The notes under the pieces were generated by a model, which had not been told where the DNA came from, did not search any database, and saw only the letters and a program-made list of their open reading frames with translations. This document shows, in pieces, positions 30,301 to 31,645 of a DNA stretch of 31,645 nucleotides. The number at the start of each line of letters is the position of its first letter. Positions within the stretch are counted from its first letter, which is position 1. The position numbers were made by a program, and so were the translations under genes. The DNA is from an uncultured Bdellovibrionales bacterium (GTDB lineage: Bacteria > Bdellovibrionota > Bdellovibrionia > Bdellovibrionales > JAMPXM01): NCBI GenBank assembly GCA_937927435.1, contig CALBDW010000108.1, positions 1 to 31,645 on the forward strand. Direction: 5' to 3'.

Positions 30301-31645
30301 GTCGGATGAACTTTTCCGACGTTGACATCAACGATCCCGAAGTTCAATGTGCTCGTTGAGGTCGAAATCTTTAAGGCAGAGCCCGCATAGGAAATAATCC
30401 TCGGCGCATTCACGTTGCTGGCCGTGACAGTCACGGTACCGGAGGTACTTCCCGGAATTACCGGATAGAAGGTAAGCCTGACGACACAGTCTTCACCGAC
30501 ACCGAGAGTTGCGCAAGGGGCGGGGCTTGCGCCGAGAGACCAAGGAGTGCCGCTAGTCGGGCTGCCCACCGTGATGCTGGAAGTAGAGCCGAATTTCGCA
30601 TCGTTGGTGAAAATAATGTCGGTATCAACCTCGACGCCGACCAAGCGGCCGGAGATATTGACCGAGGTCAGGGACGGGGTCAAACGCTTGTCTCCATCGA
30701 CTCCGTCGCCGCTTATGTTGACGGTGTCATATACGGTCCCGACGCCGTTTTTCGCCACAAGCTGCGCCATAACCGGGTCTTCACTTGTCGGAGTAAAGCG
30801 GACCGTCACGTTACAGGATTCGCCCGGCGCCAGGGAGGGCGGGCATTCGTTCTGGATGATCGAAAACGCGTTTGAAGAGCCCGTGGCGAATTCGAGGGAC
30901 AGCGGGAAGGCCGCGGCGTCGAGAGAATCACCGGTGTGAGTGAGAGTAAAGGTCTCGGTCTGCGACTGCCCGATGTCGATGGTTCCGAAGGTGCTGTTAC
31001 CCGTCCATTTTAAGACCGCGGGCTTTTGGACAAGACCGGAAACCGCGATCTCAGCGCGGCCTCCCACGGAGCAATCCATTCGTGCCCAGCTTCCATTAAG
31101 AGAAGTTGATTGCGCTAATGATGGAACTCGAAGTTCAAAACGGCAGTATTCTCCCGGCGCGAGTGTTGAACCGCAGTTCGAATTTATAATACCGAGCGGC
31201 GCTGAAGCAGAGAGATTGCAGCCGGTCGCCGTGTCCATATTCGAAGGGTTTTGGATATAAAATACAGTGGCGGAGGTCGTTTCAGTATCGGTGGGCACGA
31301 CGACGAAATCGTACGTTGACACCGAGGGCGTGATCTTAACCGCGGTTCCGGAGTAGTTGAGAGGCGCAGGATTCGCGTTATTGGCGGACGCAATAATTTG
31401 ACCGGAAGTCGTTCCGGTTTGCTCCGCGCCCGGAGTTGCAAGAGGCGCGTAATTTAACTTGATTTCGCACGTTTCTCCGGGGAGGAGGTTTCCGATCGTG
31501 GCGCAGTCGTTTGCTCCTGCGTTCTCGAGTGACCAAGGAGATGCGATTTCCGGAGCGGTGACAGTCACCGAACCCGCAGGCAATGCGGGGTCCATATTGG
31601 TGTACCGGAGAACGTGGTATTCGGTGATGCCCACCAGCCTGATTT
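27384..31645 (-). CDS. giant Cys-rich surface repeat protein, N-terminus outside window
   Basis: The frame is open to the right edge, so at least 1,419 C-terminal residues are seen and the start is missing. About 1,000 residues consist of Ig-like choice-of-anchor-D/ASPM-SPD-2-Hydin-type domains. At least nine end in a pattern like C...L.PGE.C.(V/I).(L/F).P (for example CPPSLAPGESC, CGPTALLGPGQTC). They are grouped into super-repeats of about 310-330 residues. The last roughly 410 residues form a different repeat with one Cys pair per unit, probably a beta-propeller. It ends without an anchor or membrane segment. Such proteins are usually exported adhesins or surface scaffolds. That role, and anchoring through the missing N-terminus, are inferences. 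Confidence 0.8.
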   Translation of the reverse strand, partial: IRLVGITEYHVLRYTNMDPALPAGSVTVTAPEIASPWSLENAGANDCATIGNLLPGETCEIKLNYAPLATPGAEQTGTTSGQIIASANNANPAPLNYSGTAVKITPSVSTYDFVVVPTDTETTSATVFYIQNPSNMDTATGCNLSASAPLGIINSNCGSTLAPGEYCRFELRVPSLAQSTSLNGSWARMDCSVGGRAEIAVSGLVQKPAVLKWTGNSTFGTIDIGQSQTETFTLTHTGDSLDAAAFPLSLEFATGSSNAFSIIQNECPPSLAPGESCNVTVRFTPTSEDPVMAQLVAKNGVGTVYDTVNISGDGVDGDKRLTPSLTSVNISGRLVGVEVDTDIIFTNDAKFGSTSSITVGSPTSGTPWSLGASPAPCATLGVGEDCVVRLTFYPVIPGSTSGTVTVTASNVNAPRIISYAGSALKISTSTSTLNFGIVDVNVGKVHPTVVKITNPSSIDQASGCSLSIDPPFTALSNSCTTSLSNGAECSFQVDLPPQISEQTLIGQAQYSCAVGGTVTITLAAEIIELPDVRWAASPPPDFGEHDVGTPPRIQTFTLENFGATAAQLSGLTLVGSSSSFAITGGTCGPTALLGPGQTCTVEVRFNPTQNTTTSGGENAILRASITTPESANIDLHIAGTGTTMNLAAVPTSLQFTTREVGQPNSEEKTVILTNNGTRNAYLTYSSLGGSPFTHTGTCGAVLPPGNSCELKVLFAAAASVGSHSNKLTVTDTLNGIQTNVEIDLSAETLNAPILAGKDDLENANFEQTISTSDITGPIDHSRNIVDLNPAYRDVTFTLKNNASGVSTLNSLAVTLSHQSGAAGTMIIVSDTCSDSTLSSGTCSITIRYTPTKTPETSVYSLKVEGTSATTGTVHEFKVENLVGNSVRSAKLTLVSPLEILGDADTQTPSAVYELHNEGDRTAELDFTFIGTDASAFMLDSSIEDACETIFAGGESCKIRLLFDPNHQSGTFKAQLIVTDKRGGMGVTSDVHGASYKETVVGNDMEGLEGDVVGDEDHYYVISRVIDEGTDTFEPILTICSRTAKGGINSCARNVIRSILTEAPIDGKNLAGDTINSGPRIQQSGKKIIFAVQNKDIGMQGDEDGGTATVIICQKPAPGILTLDAGSCRSFIVNENVRTGEYPGLAASDNKIVLSSMSGTDHTLRITVCSYDGSTDSTDETTLNLDSCRSEEIVTDVESGWYTSVVFNGSQAIIASYDEPVPLQGRLRLSACTITTDNQITNCNSQIVDDSAAGSLYPGAYPSIIRKDDKVYVAHQHGKLQNMRLRLTSCNIDSNNAFSSCFSQNVTNGAGTGNTPRIVMSGDNDSGRLWLTGVTLQVPTDTASFSRVGVYMCSLPLSSGSCSNVSSYYLQPTANGVGPAYSRSLWFDSIGKQLVIPFEASFYVHDRKLGIITLGLLPEL
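27390..28625 (-). repeat. C-terminal Cys-pair repeat region, probable six-bladed propeller
   Basis: Six successive units each carry a strand of type L.(I/V/S)C followed 8-20 residues later by a second Cys and a hydrophobic strand: CSRTAKGGINSC, CQKPAPG...GSC, CSYDGST...DSC, CTITTDNQITNC, CNIDSNNAFSSC, CSLPLSSGSC. Between them run segments like YPGLAASDNKIVLSS and YPSIIRKDDKVYVAH, the look of propeller blades. One disulfide per blade is implied. Confidence 0.6.
29715..31645 (-). repeat. two tandem super-repeats of three Ig-like domains
   Basis: The unit seen from about 31640 down to 30651 recurs from 30650 to about 29715. Matching landmarks in both: LVG(I/V) near the start, PWSL followed by CAT(I/L)G...GE.C, NPS.(M/I)D.A.GC.LS, C.VGG, and FG..D(I/V)G. 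The copies are clearly diverged, so this is an old duplication. The first copy begins at the window edge, so more copies may lie outside. Confidence 0.65.

Noticed and set aside
1..31645. CRISPR arrays, tRNA or rRNA genes, insertion sequences, phage or toxin-antitoxin genes
   Set aside because: No regularly spaced short repeats, cloverleaf-like segments, transposase motifs or phage structural genes were recognised on either strand. This was judged by eye only.

Overview
The window reads as chromosomal DNA of a Gram-negative, outer-membrane-bearing bacterium with moderately high GC. Lipoprotein signals, several small beta-barrel proteins ending in Phe, a periplasmic-type Cu/Zn superoxide dismutase and a very large Cys-stapled repeat protein would fit a Bdellovibrionota-like or other deltaproteobacteria-like lineage. 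That placement is an inference from gene content only. I see no rRNA, tRNA, CRISPR array, insertion sequence or phage gene.

Left edge (1-1823): the start of a leftward gene cut by the window edge, a GNAT acetyltransferase, and a divergent PIG-L/LmbE-type deacetylase. A 426-base gap with repeats and hairpins follows.

Biosynthetic cluster (2250-11005): nine tightly packed rightward genes. In order they encode an AMP-forming acyl/amino-acid ligase, a Sfp-type phosphopantetheinyl transferase, a FabZ-like dehydratase, a short ketosynthase-like protein with Ser in place of the catalytic Cys, an acyl carrier protein, a full ketosynthase, a FabG-like ketoreductase, a glutamine-dependent asparagine synthetase-like amide ligase, and an alpha/beta hydrolase. 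Together they look like a stand-alone type II polyketide/fatty-acid line. It has a carrier protein and its activator, a KS paired with a truncated chain-length-factor-like partner, KR and DH but no enoyl reductase, and an amide-forming enzyme. A polyene or unsaturated acyl amide is the most natural guess for the product. This is the most likely undescribed system in the window.

Middle (11013-15333): a leftward beta-barrel protein, a 1048-residue Vpr-like subtilase lipoprotein, and a strong bidirectional terminator. A leftward four-gene run then covers 18348 to 15028: CBS-DUF2267 protein, archaemetzincin-like protease, MFS transporter and small secreted protein.

Stress and housekeeping stretch (18349-24294): sodC with a striking two-hairpin leader, a YghA-type SDR, a two-CBS protein, an unknown secreted protein, a YfcG-like GST, a DsbA-like thioredoxin-fold protein, an RluA-type pseudouridine synthase and a DUF1993 protein. 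Next to these lies a clearly decayed AraC-type regulator (24463-24975).

Right end (25046-31645): divergent beta-barrel genes, a probable lipoprotein, and the C-terminal 1,400-odd residues of a giant leftward protein. That protein has choice-of-anchor-D-like domains arranged in roughly 310-330-residue super-repeats, followed by a repeat region with one Cys pair per repeat that looks like a six-bladed propeller. Its N-terminus lies beyond the right edge.
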